64,000 bases of DNA from the NCBI RefSeq assembly GCF_001949145.1, contig NW_019091532.1, positions 192,088 to 256,087 of the forward strand, read 5' to 3'. Numbering within the stretch: position 1 is the stretch's first letter; each line of letters opens with the position of its first letter. The notes below the pieces were generated by a model, which saw only the letters and a program-made list of their open reading frames with translations, was not told the DNA's origin and made no database searches. Made by a program: the position numbers and the translations under genes. Of the stretch, positions 29,401 through 41,400 are shown in pieces. Source of the DNA: Acanthaster planci. Lineage: Eukaryota; Echinodermata; Asteroidea; Valvatida; Acanthasteridae.

Positions 29401-32400
29401 CATCTCAAACTTGGTCTCCTGGACGTGCAAGTGCTTGTAGAGGCTGGAGCCCTCGCACCACTGGGTGACGATGGACAGCTGGGGCTTGGAGGTGCAGCCC
29501 ATGAACAGCAGGATGTTGGCATGCCGGGTCTTGCGCAGGACCGCCACCTCGTTCTTGAAGGCCTGCAGCTGGGAGGCAGTGGGGTCCGTCACGTTCAACC
29601 GCTTGACCGCCACAGGACCTGCAAGTCATTTTTGTGTTAAGGGATGACTGTTACTCCAGTCTTCATCTCTTGACCGGTTCAAGCCAGTGCCAACATGATC
29701 TGGCCATCTTTATTTGCAAGGGTGTATGGCAGTTAAACAACAGCGCACTCCTTTAATCTACAATGGCAAAAATGTATATCTGTCATCACATTTGATCGAT
29801 CACTGTTGGCTGAGTAGGGCTTTTTTGCCAGTCAGCAGGGTGTTCCTGTACCAGGCACTCCGGCTGTCATCAACAGTGAATACTTAAGTCATAAAGTTTT
29901 TGAAAAGTTGGAAAGAGCAGGTACCAGGATCAATATAATATGAAGTCATACCCTACATCAAAGGAGTAACGCTTCATGGTGCCAAATGACCTACTTCTCC
30001 AAATGCACTGTTTCTGCTTTAACAAAATCTGAACACTCTCCAAAAGGGGCATGAAATTAGACAAAACTTTGAAAGCGTATCTCATGAGCTGCCAGGCCAA
30101 ATTTGTTTCGACCTCACCAGTGAGGTCAGCTGCTCACAGGATTAGCAAAACGGACATCTACACTACTCTGGTACTGGTCAGTAACTGGTTTCTTTTTGTA
30201 GTGGATTCTTGTGAGGGCAACGAACCCCTCAACGCTAAGAAAGAAGTAGGACAGACACTGCCGACAGGAGGGGGAGAAGGAACAGGTGCGGCACCCACCT
30301 GCAGGCTCAGCAGGTTTGTGCACATCCAGACAAGAATAAGTCGCCTACTTCAAAGGGTGTACATACTGACCAAAGCATAGTGCCCACTACAGCACTATCC
30401 ACTGTTCCCTTGCCAAGTCCACGATGTACTTACCGTGCCAGTGCCCCTTGAACACGGTTCCAAATGATCCCGATCCTATCCGTGGGCCAATCTGGATCTC
30501 TTCAGTGGGGATCTCCCAGTCGTCATTCGAATCCCTCCTTTGCCTCTGTGGAACACACCCCCCAAAAGAGAAAAGAAGCATCAAGCACAGATCTTCCTGT
30601 TTATTTAAATCCTAATTACACCATCACAGACCCCTTACTAATGAAAAAAAACAAAAAACTTGAGTGAACACTGACCCAAACCTTCCAAAATCCTTCAAAA
30701 TTTATTGAAGCCACCAGTCGCCAGCTTGTGGCTTCGTGTGTCTCCTATAAAGACGTGCTACTCTAGCCATAGACATGTTATTTCTAGCCATAGACATGTT
30801 ATTTCTAGCCATCAACTTCTCCAAGGACAGATATTTTATGAAAATCCAACTGATAAAAGGTTCAGCTCCATTTTTTCCTGCTGTGTTTCCATGCACGGGG
30901 TCAGTTTTTCTCTAGAAAAAAGTACTCTCCTTTGGTGAGAAACTTATTGAGTGTACCATTTGTCAGTGATGTGATGTTTAAAGAACTTCCTCCACTTGGC
31001 CCAACTAACCACTTTTAGCCCAGGAATTGAATTTCTGCTTTGTAACTTACAGGCTTTTTGATTTTAGTGTCTTCGGCTGAGCTGGTGGAACTGTTGGGAC
31101 CTCGGTTCTTCCAGCGATCTCGGTGTGTGGGTGAGGCTTGGTTACTGGTGACAATTCTATTTGGACTGTGAACCTCTGAGTTGGGTAGACTGGAGGCTAG
31201 ATTAGACATCACTGCATGGAGGGACGGTGGGGAAAAAAAAGATAACACCAAAAAAAAACACACACACAGAACTTTACAATGGATTTTGGATGAGGCAGGC
31301 AGGTTCAGAACAGAGTGACTACCCACTGCCAGTTCTCTTTTTCAGGCCTATAATTTGGAATGAAATTATGCATATTTGAATCGAGGGGACAAGGCTGTTG
31401 GGGAAATGTTCTTGTCTAGACAGCATCTCACCAGAAGCCATGATGGGTAAAAAGGCCAGAGAAGATCAATGCAATGAATGACACCAGAAAGACCACAAAG
31501 GGAGCCATTAAGGGAATTCAAAGATATGGATGACTGTTGTCAGACTGTATCTTGCGATGAGAAAACGTTTGACCAGAAATCGACAAGACTGCGGATCGAT
31601 AGTCACAACCTGGGAACCACATCTGCAGTTTAGTTTCTCAAATTAGCGTAACAGAATCAAAAGCTGCCGATATGGAGAAACGGTAAACTCATTTCATCAA
31701 ATTTCCACTGCTTGTTCCTCATGAACTCTATGTATGAAGGCCAACAAGGCTAGTACAACTGTGAATGGGAAGACATTTGTATGTAAAGCAGAATACAAGT
31801 TATGTAAAAAATGAAATCATGCAGCCTGTTTACATGCATCTATTGTGCAAACACATGTAGAACAGTCACAAGAAGAACACTGCTTCATCCAGGGACTAGA
31901 ATTAGGGGATTTAGGTCACACGGGGAACATGCAGCTGATTGCTTGAACTTTACATTTTGCAAGACGTTTATTTTAGACAGCATTTTTCGACAGGCCATGA
32001 CCAGAACAACCAAATCCGACAAATATTCACACATACTTCTTCCATGGTATTGCGGACGATGCATCTGTGGCAGAAACAAGTACTAGCAGCATAAATTTGT
32101 TTCAGGCCACACAAAGTCACCACAATCCAGCCCAAAAGTTCCTTACAAATGACCATGCCACCCTAAAAATGGGACCGACCAGGAAACAATACCAGCCAAC
32201 ACAGAATAAAAGAAACTACAGTGGACTTTTTAAACCAGTGAAGAGACAATACATAAGACACATTATGATCAACTTGTCCACATTAACAAAAATTGAAAAT
32301 GTACGTGTAAATTTTTTTTTTATTCTTAGTTTCCAACACACTTGTGCTAGACATGGATATACCCAACAGGTTTTGCCGCATCGAATTGTTTTTTTTTTTT

Positions 32401-35400
32401 GTAATCCAACACTGCTTTGTCATGGCAAGAGACTTTGCGGACCCAATGTACCAGAGAGATATCTTGGACTTGTGCCAACATGTCATGACTGGCAAGGGTC
32501 ACGGAGAATTGGCACTTCTTGTCAAATCACTCATTGCCTATTGTTTCGAGCCAAAATGACGATGCAGATTTGTGTTTTTCCATTTCCAGGTGGTGCACTG
32601 CCTAAAAAAAACTTGTTACTTTGAGGTAACATGTTTGAATTTCCATCCACACTGTCATATATGCACCAGCCTGTTGGCCAATACCCATTTATGCTCTCGA
32701 GAGGCAAGTCAGGATAATGCCTCACACTCACACAAGTGTGTATTTGCCTGCAACTGGGGACCCCCTATTGTTCCTCTTTTGTTTATACTTTAACTTTTTT
32801 AGAAGACCACCCACATGTTTTGTACACAGTTGTCAATCGGGGACCCTCTGGCAATCGGGGACCTTATTGTCCTCTATTGTTCAAGGTCCCCAATTGAATG
32901 CAGAAACAAACCCACAGCCACCAGAAGGAGCCAGTGCCTCAGCTGGCAGTTACAGAGATCTGGCTGCACAATTAATAATTCTCTACAACTTCTTGCAAAT
33001 TCCACTCAATTTGGACACATTTATGCCTTACCACATGTGGTAAATCTCTTTGGTGAGTTGATGAGACTCTAGGAAATGACCGACCTCATAAATTCACAGA
33101 GGGAAACTGTTGCCAAGTGAAATTGTGCACTTTTCTACACTACTTCCTCAACTACCCAAACCTTCAAATCTCTTTAAACACCAATCAAGACACTGGAAGG
33201 AATAGCACCCCCATGACTGTTTACAGATGTGGGTAATTCCCCAGATTAGGGGTCCATTTTTTTTTCTGTCCCTGTCACATCTGACAGATGATTTTGTATA
33301 AGGTTCAAAATACATTTTCTAATTTCCAAAAGTGATGAATGAATGCAAAGGACCTGCCAAACAAATAACAGTTTGAAATCAATTTTGGTGATATTTCCAT
33401 GTCAAATAACAAAGGTCAGATGAAACAGGCACACAAAAATGTCACACAGTTGGACCCCTAATGTCTGGAATTACCCACATACAAAAAACAGACTGGGACA
33501 CACAGATTGAGACAGGTGAACATTACACTAGAGACGGACACAGGAACTGACAGACAGAACAGAGATGCGACAACATACGAATTGCAACAAGACAAGGAAA
33601 ACCCACTAACACAGGCAGACGGCACAACAAAACCCAAAGGGATGGACCATGAGATGACAGATGGGAAAATCAATGCTGTGAAAAGACCAAACTCTAATAC
33701 AGTAAGACTAGCAGAACAACTAAACCATGAGAGCAGACATGGATGACAAAATATGTAAAATACACTTTCTAGAAACACAACTTAATAGAAAGAAGACATG
33801 CTTGAAATTCTACATGTCCTAACTGATTCTACAGTTTTGTTGCTGTAAGTGGTTTGCAAATATTTCACATACAAAAATACAATAATCATCAACAACCCAA
33901 CAACCCAAAAGTAATAATTTGTCAGATTAGCCATAATTCTTTCCCATCTCCAACCCCCCCCCCCAAAAAAAGCTCCGTTACAGCCCTATGTTTCCTTTCA
34001 TTTCAGTTTTTGGGATGACTAGTGCAGCAGAGTGCAACTAACCAGACTGACATAGTGCCGATTTGTGACGAGTTATTCGGTAACAGCCCTGTGGTTATGT
34101 TAAAAGCATGAGGCGAAGCATGAAAGACTCACCAGGTAGTGCACTGGTTGGGCTGTAATCAAAGACATTATCACGCCCAGCGCTCACTATGGTAGGCGTG
34201 AAGCTTATTTGGCGCGGCCGGACCACACCAATCGCAGGGCTTACTGCGTGCGTGTGTCTGGCACCAAGATCTAGGAGGGGAGGGGGGAAGGGAAGGGGAA
34301 GGGGAAGGGGAGAGAGAGGGGAGAAGGGGTTGGGGGAGGGAGATTGGCAAGAGAAGGAAAAAACAAAGGCAAGAGAGTGCAGGGGAAGGGGAGGGGAGGA
34401 AAATGACGAGAACAATCAGGCAACCAACACAGCATGTAAATGGAGAATGGGAGGGGGGGCAGGAAGCGAAGAGGGGGCGAGATGCAAGACATTGATTAAG
34501 TGCACGGGGATAATGACAAAGAGAGGTTTACAATACAGTCTGCAGAAATCTCTGGAAGATTAAGGACAGAACAGCAATGAAAGAGACAACATCAACACTA
34601 GAAATTGATAGATAAACATATATGACGAGAATTGCAACCGTGAAACTGTTGAGAGTGGCAATGATGACAGTAATATTACTTCAACAGTGACAATGACAAA
34701 TGACAACGCTGACAACAATACAACTACATGTCTACAGTGATATTCAAAGACCTCTGTACTCATGATCACACATGTTGTTTTACGTGTGAGCTTTCCTGCG
34801 GAGTTCGGTGGACCATGGACCGCCACTGGCGCCATCACAAGGTGCACCCGTAAACAAGGTGTGTCATCATGAGTATGGAAGGCCACTGAGAAAATGACAG
34901 GGCTGAAGATGTCATTAATGATGATGGTACAGGTAAATGACCTTGGTGACGGTTGACAACAGATAATGACAAGGCCGATGACAGTGATTCTGGTGATTGC
35001 GATCACACCGACCATGACAACTACATGCAGGGCAGGGCTTTCTCTTTACTGACATTAACGTCAGTGCTCAGATTTATGACCTGACCATGAGCCCAATGAC
35101 CGACGCATATCAAGCAACTTGGACAATTTTATCACTGCCTCAAGAAATCAAGACCATGATAAAAATGTAGATGGTGACACCGTTGTGACTGCACTATGAA
35201 TCTTCAGTTGACGTGCTAACCAATGTATGCCAGGAAACATGACTGGCGCCACCCAAAATACAATGACAACCGTGACTCCTTTATGGTTTAAAAACAATGA
35301 CTAAATGAACAAAAAACTATAAATCACAGTGACAACGCTACAAAAATAGAGTATCTCATCAATACCACTCCAGGACAAACTAAACAAACTTCAAACATAA

Positions 35401-38400
35401 AGAGCTTTGAAACCAGAAAACAAAGCGATCAAAAATGGTTCTACCGGTATCACCTGCAACAAATGAATTGGAAACTGACATCTCATGACAATGGTATGGG
35501 TTACTGTACAAAGATAACATTCAGAATTTGTAGCATTTTGTATAAATTGTAAGTCAATGGATTAGTATCAGTGAGTATAATTCAGGAAATAAAAAAAGAC
35601 ATCCCGAACTTAAATTAAAAAAAAAAAAATCATGCAAGAAATCAATCATGTAAATGAAAGAGCAGATGTAATTCAGCACTGGACAGGCTGGGAGAATGAG
35701 GAACGAACGCGGTATTCTGAAATGTCACTACCGTTGTGCCCAACATGAAACTATAGTCCAAAATGTCAAATTATGAAGTCAGGTTTTGATTGCAATCATG
35801 AAATTTCAGGTTGAGTTCTTCCTTCTTCTGAAATGGCCTTCATACTGCCAAAAGTTAAAGGGACAAAAGATGTTGCTTACAACGCTTCTCAACTAATTTG
35901 AAGTTTGCATAAGTATTTCAGACAGCTGTAGCACAAATATTCATTGAAAATCAACAAAAATAGTGTCATTCTCAGAATATCTGCACAGGAGGGAGGATGT
36001 AGTTGCAACACCAAAAACTATTCCCTGCTCTGATGAATTTTCTTTCACATGGCAAGGTTCTACCTTGAAGGGTGAACGTGGTAGGTGTCATCACACAAAA
36101 TATCCTTTTGTTTTCTTCCCCCCTTTTTTTTTGTCAAAAATGGGAAGATCAGGGAGAAGGGTTCCCATGCAGAGAGAGGGGAGCTAGGAAGGTGGGTCAA
36201 GGTTACGGAAGCCAGAGATGTTTATAGAGAGAGTGCCGACATGAGCGTCTCAATTTTTTGGAACCAAAATGGGGGATTATGCATCGGTGCGTCTACATAC
36301 AGAGTTATTAGCGCACAACAGCTGCACGCTGTACTTCGCACGTAATCAACAGCCATTTTGGTGCCCAAGTCTGAAGCTGGCTCTACTCTCTCTACATACA
36401 GCTCTGATGGAAGCGCCCTGTGGTGGCTCAGCAAGCTGATATTTGTCCGTGCTTGGTAGTGATCGTGAAGTTTTAAACTTCCCGCAATTGGCCCGACTAC
36501 AATCTAGAAGCATTATTACTGCTGATCATGCAACAAGCGGGCGGGGCTTTCTAGCACGCAAAACAACCCTCTTTATATTTTTATGACTGTCCACATGTGA
36601 GTTCTAATGCAGCATTTGTTGACGTGAACCCCAAAAATTCAAGAGGTCGAAAATTTTTGGAAACAGAGGTTTGCTATTGTAAGAAAGTCACTTCAAACCA
36701 AACGAGTTCTGTAGGTTGAAAAACTGGCCTTGCAATAAGCAAACTGCTACTCTACATTATAAAATCCTTAATTAATGATAATGAATCTCTTCTAATGACA
36801 ACCCGAAAAAAAAGGCAAATCCCCCATTCCCCCCCAAAAAACAAACAACCACAATCCTACCTGCTGGGTTGCTTTTAAACACAAACTTGGTGTCGCTGAA
36901 CCCCTAAAGCAAGAAAGCAAAAGGAAAGGAGAAACATTAGGAGACCTGAACTTTGGCGAAGAGGATTTAGATTAGGACCGAAGTGTAGCTACACCTGCAT
37001 TCACTGTAAGGTCCTTTTTGGACTTGGAAAAATTCCCGCTATTACGCACACAGGGTGTATGGTTTCCAGCATTAACAATCGGTGTTGCAGTCAAGTTCTT
37101 TTCAAATACCAAGTTCACTGCCAAATATTGAACTAGTAAGGAGGAAATAAAACAGAAGAACATGGCCATTTGATGACACTGGCAACTGCACAAAGACCAC
37201 TACAAAATAAACACAAGACTTCAGACACTCCCAAAATTTACAAACAGTAAGTCTTAAGGTGTATATAAAAATTCCATCTTTTATCAAATTATGATGGTCT
37301 AAAGTCACTTTGTTTTAATTTCGTCCAACAGCCACGTTATCCCAGCTTTGTTCCCTCCTAGGCAGTTCAATATTTTGCCGTGAACTTGGTACTGGAAACA
37401 TATTCACAACAAGAAGGCTGCAGATAATTGAGCTTGGAAGTGCTAAACGCCACACTTCACAAAACTCCAACCCGAGAACGGAACAGAGACGGTTCGGTAA
37501 TCACCTCGGTGGTGGTGGTGATTGCATTGACGGCGTTGAAGCTGACGTTGGGCGCGGAGGTGGATCGCTCTCGGGGCAGTGTGGCCTTGGGGGTATCAGT
37601 CGTCCTGACTGGGGTGGTGGGAGAGTCCGGCTCTTCCTCGTCCACGTCATCCTCCTCTTCGTTCTTCATCAGAAGCCTTAGGGGAGGGAGGAAACGGATT
37701 TCTGCTGTAGTCGAGTATTTCACGTGTACCGGTACTGTAGTCAAGTCGCATCACAAGTACTTTCACAGGACCAGTCATGAGTTTCATGGTAAACAGAGAC
37801 AAAGTAGCTTTTGTCGTCGTTCATTTGAATAGCTGGTGACTTGGCTCAAGACCAGATGACTTGAGACGGACCTGTGACATACTTGTAGGGACTTGGGATG
37901 GACTCTGCTACAACAACAACAGTGTGGTACTTTTCACAAGTTCTAAGTACTCGCAAGTACTTTCACAGCTAACGAGGAAGTGAATACTAACAAAGGAGTG
38001 TATTTTTCTAAAACCGGGGGTATTATAATGTACCAAAAAAAAAATCTGTGAAGTACTTAAGTGGGCGTAAAGTAATTGTGAAGAACAGTACTTTGGAGTA
38101 CTCAATCTACTACAAGAAAACAACTGCTGTGAAACTGAACTCTCTTGGAGAGCAGCGCCCAATTAATGCAGATGGAATGGTGGTCGGTAATAAGGGATGG
38201 ATACCGCGCGACCATCCCAGATCCTCCAGGGCCATCCTGGTGGTTTTAACGTATAAGAGATGGTCGATATTTGGATCACAGGTGGATTTTTTTACGGCTG
38301 AGCCATGAATTCAACAAGAAAAAGCAAAGGTCAAATCACAAACCCTTCATGAGAGATACGGATGAGCCATCAGGGCTTGAAATTAACGGGTGCAGGTAGC

Positions 38401-41400
38401 TAAAATGCACCCGTTTGCCTCAGAAATGCACCCGTAAATCATACAGACGGGTGGAAGTACTTACACCCGTTTGATTACGTGTACCTGAACATGTTTACCG
38501 TTTGTTTTTTACTTCACTTCGGATCAGCCTTGTCATGGAACCGTAACACGGTAAAATTTTCTTTACGATGTCACCGAGCGCACGCCGCAGTCTCGCATGC
38601 GATGCATGCACACACATGAACGTACACACACATGAAAACCTGCGGCCATTGTCATAATTGTATGGAAACTGGCCCCTCGTGCGTAAATTCAAGCCACACG
38701 AGTGGATTCGGCTGAGGCTTTGGTTTTGCTGGTTCCAGTCATAGCTTGAACATGTAGTTTTGAACCATGCTCCAAAATAGCTGGAACCAGCGAAACCAAA
38801 GTCTCAGCCTAATCGTCTTGGTTCAAAAACACTTGATTACTGCAGTTAGTTCCCTTTTATGTCTGCATGCATATGCACGTTAGAAAGGCCCAGTGCCCGA
38901 CTTAGCGTAGCGTCGCTAAGCACGTTTGAGACTCCAGTTGGTCGTGTACTCACTACTACTTGTATGTCGTGTGCAACTCACAAAAATAACAACTCGATCG
39001 AGGCTTTAATATCTGCCAAAGTCTAAGCCGTAAGTTATCAGTGTCATTATTTAAACAAAAGCAACAGCGAGGACCAGGCTCTTTGCTTTTTTATCTTGAA
39101 CATTTAATATTGTATGGGAGCTACTTGCTCTTGTAAAGTGAAATTCAGCTGTCTGGGGAGCAAGTACTTGCTCCCGTGATGATTAGCCCAATTTCGAGCC
39201 CTGAGCCATGGCAAAGGAATGCCTTTATCAAAGTGCAAGTGACTGGCTCATGGCTTCAGAGGTGATTGCTTTCCGCAGTGGCCGTCTGGTCAACTTTGTA
39301 AGATTGGATTGGACAACAGCGCTGGTTAGGGTTGATAAACCACAAATGAGTGACTTGTAAAGGAAGCTTACATCTTGTACAGGTTCTCGGCCACGCATAG
39401 TGTGGGCACTTTGCTGGCGCACCGCTGGTGGAATTTGTAGCCACAGGTCTGACATCGGAAACCGTGGAATAGGAGCTTGTGACAGTTGTCACAGAACATC
39501 AGCGTGAAGAAAGTCTTCCTGACCTGCAAAGTTCAACCGAACAAGTTGTAATTCAGAACATTACTAGTCCAAAAATGACAATATCCATAACTGATGGATA
39601 CCAGCAATGCTATTCTTCAATGTATTATACAACAAGGCTACTCTATGGACGCCAAGCCTGAATTGTGAATTTTTTCCCCCTGAACACCTTCGTTTTAACT
39701 TAAAAGTACCAGTAACTCAGAAAGCTTCAATAATTTCTCAAAGTCTCATATATGGCATACAACAAGAAGTTAAAGTTGGATGAAAAAACTCACAAAATTG
39801 TGAGATATGCTGCGAGCTGTGGGGTACTGTTCCGACACCTCAACACAAATCTGTCAAAAAAAAAGAAAAAAGAACATCTTAATATTCCATGATGTCTTTG
39901 AGTATTACTTATTCCTGTACTCAATGATATTTCTGTTTTACCTTAAGCAACTACTGTCCATGCATAGCTGAAATCCAAGAGCAATGGTCCCGTATATTAC
40001 TGAGTGCATAAATTAGTATAAATTAACAAAGAGCTTATTCCACTTGATATTTATGCAAAGTTGAACGACCTTAGAGAGTATTCCAGAAAATAAAAGTAGA
40101 CGTTCAATGAACTTTGCGCTGCGAAATAGCTTAGACTTGACCAACTGAAAAAAACACCAGAAACATATTTTTTGTAAAATCTACAGTTACAGTTAAAGAA
40201 TTTACATGAGGGTGAACTTACCTCTTGCCCTGCGAGATACATCATGTCGGTGTCCCAGGGGACAGGGTGCCTGGGGTTGCGTTTGAAGACATTGCACATA
40301 TCCACGGTCAGCTCCCGCATTTTCATGGCTTTGGCTAGGGCATCCCGCAACGTGGTGCCTGGCTTGCAAAGTACCTGCAAAATGGCCGGCAACAAGATTA
40401 TCGTGTAGCCTAAATTGAGACTGGCCTCTGGACGTGACAGCCCTAAAAGGTGTTACAAAACCAATTTGTCGTAATCTGCTGAGCATCAATCACTCAATAA
40501 GACTATGTTCATGAGCATGAGCTTCAGTCCCTTTGCAAATACCGCTACTCAGATGTCTTCTACAAGTAATTCATGTTCAAATCTGTAACCGAAAGTCTAA
40601 TTATTCAGACTATGTTGACTTGTTTTGCTTCAGGCCTAAGTAACTTTACCACTGAACCATCTTTGTTTCAGGTAAAAATAACAACCAAACAGCATTTTAC
40701 AGTAGTACATGTACGTGAATCAAATTTCACAAAAAAGCTTCCCAATAAAACAGTTAAGATGAGAATTGAAAGACTTTTAATTGCACAACTACGGGTTCTT
40801 AGTTCATTCAAGAACCACTGGTTGACTTAGTGGTACATGTAAGTCTGTGGCTTCATTTGCATCTGTACATAGGTACTGATGTGTGAACAATGGAAATGAA
40901 GTCAATCGCCATCATGGTAACCTGTTGTCCCGGCTCCCGGCGATGCACTTTAACATTATGAAGCTGCAGATAACCAGTGATGCGACCAAACCTCAATAGG
41001 CTGGTGCTCAACAGCTGACTTGACTAGTCCACCTGTCAGTGACTAGCGTGCATTCAATTAGCATTAAATGAAGTATAGTCAAGCACAGTTCTCAATTGAA
41101 TTTACCCTCTGTTATCAAAACAGATTTCTGGCAGGGCTTCCGAAAAGTGAGTTTAAAGTTCAACAATGACACATAGCTCTATTCCAGAACACATGAGAAA
41201 CTAAACATCTATTTGATAATCCAGAAGTACATGTCCAAAACAAAATGATAGGCAAAACTAAATAAAAAACACTCACTGATGTTCTCTGCTTGTTAGGCAA
41301 ATAGGCTCGCACGTATTTACTGACAGGTGGAGATGTTGGGATCTCCTTTGCAACGCCAGCGTCGTCACGGATGTGGGTCCGCACAGACCCCTCAAGCGGC

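Larger units (their letters stand above)
37677..39371. other. RAF intron between exons e and f (1.7 kb)
   Basis: Half of this intron is the hAT-like insertion at 38371-39203. Nearer exon f the motif AAGTACTTTCACAG occurs twice (about 37755 and 37962), with an inverted relative CTGTGAAGTACTT at about 38046. No coding sequence seen. Confidence 0.55.

Noticed and set aside
29365-29640. Plus-strand open frames opposite the RAF kinase exon
   Set aside because: Antisense shadows of the conserved kinase exon.
34560-35015. Minus-strand open frame of 151 codons with hydrophobic stretches
   Set aside because: It reads through the GACAAT-rich repeat, which is stop-poor. It lies inside a RAF intron and has no splice partners.
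36412-36427. Second CTCF-like site (GCGCCCTGTGGTGG)
   Set aside because: It needs an insertion or deletion within the core to align, so the match is weak.
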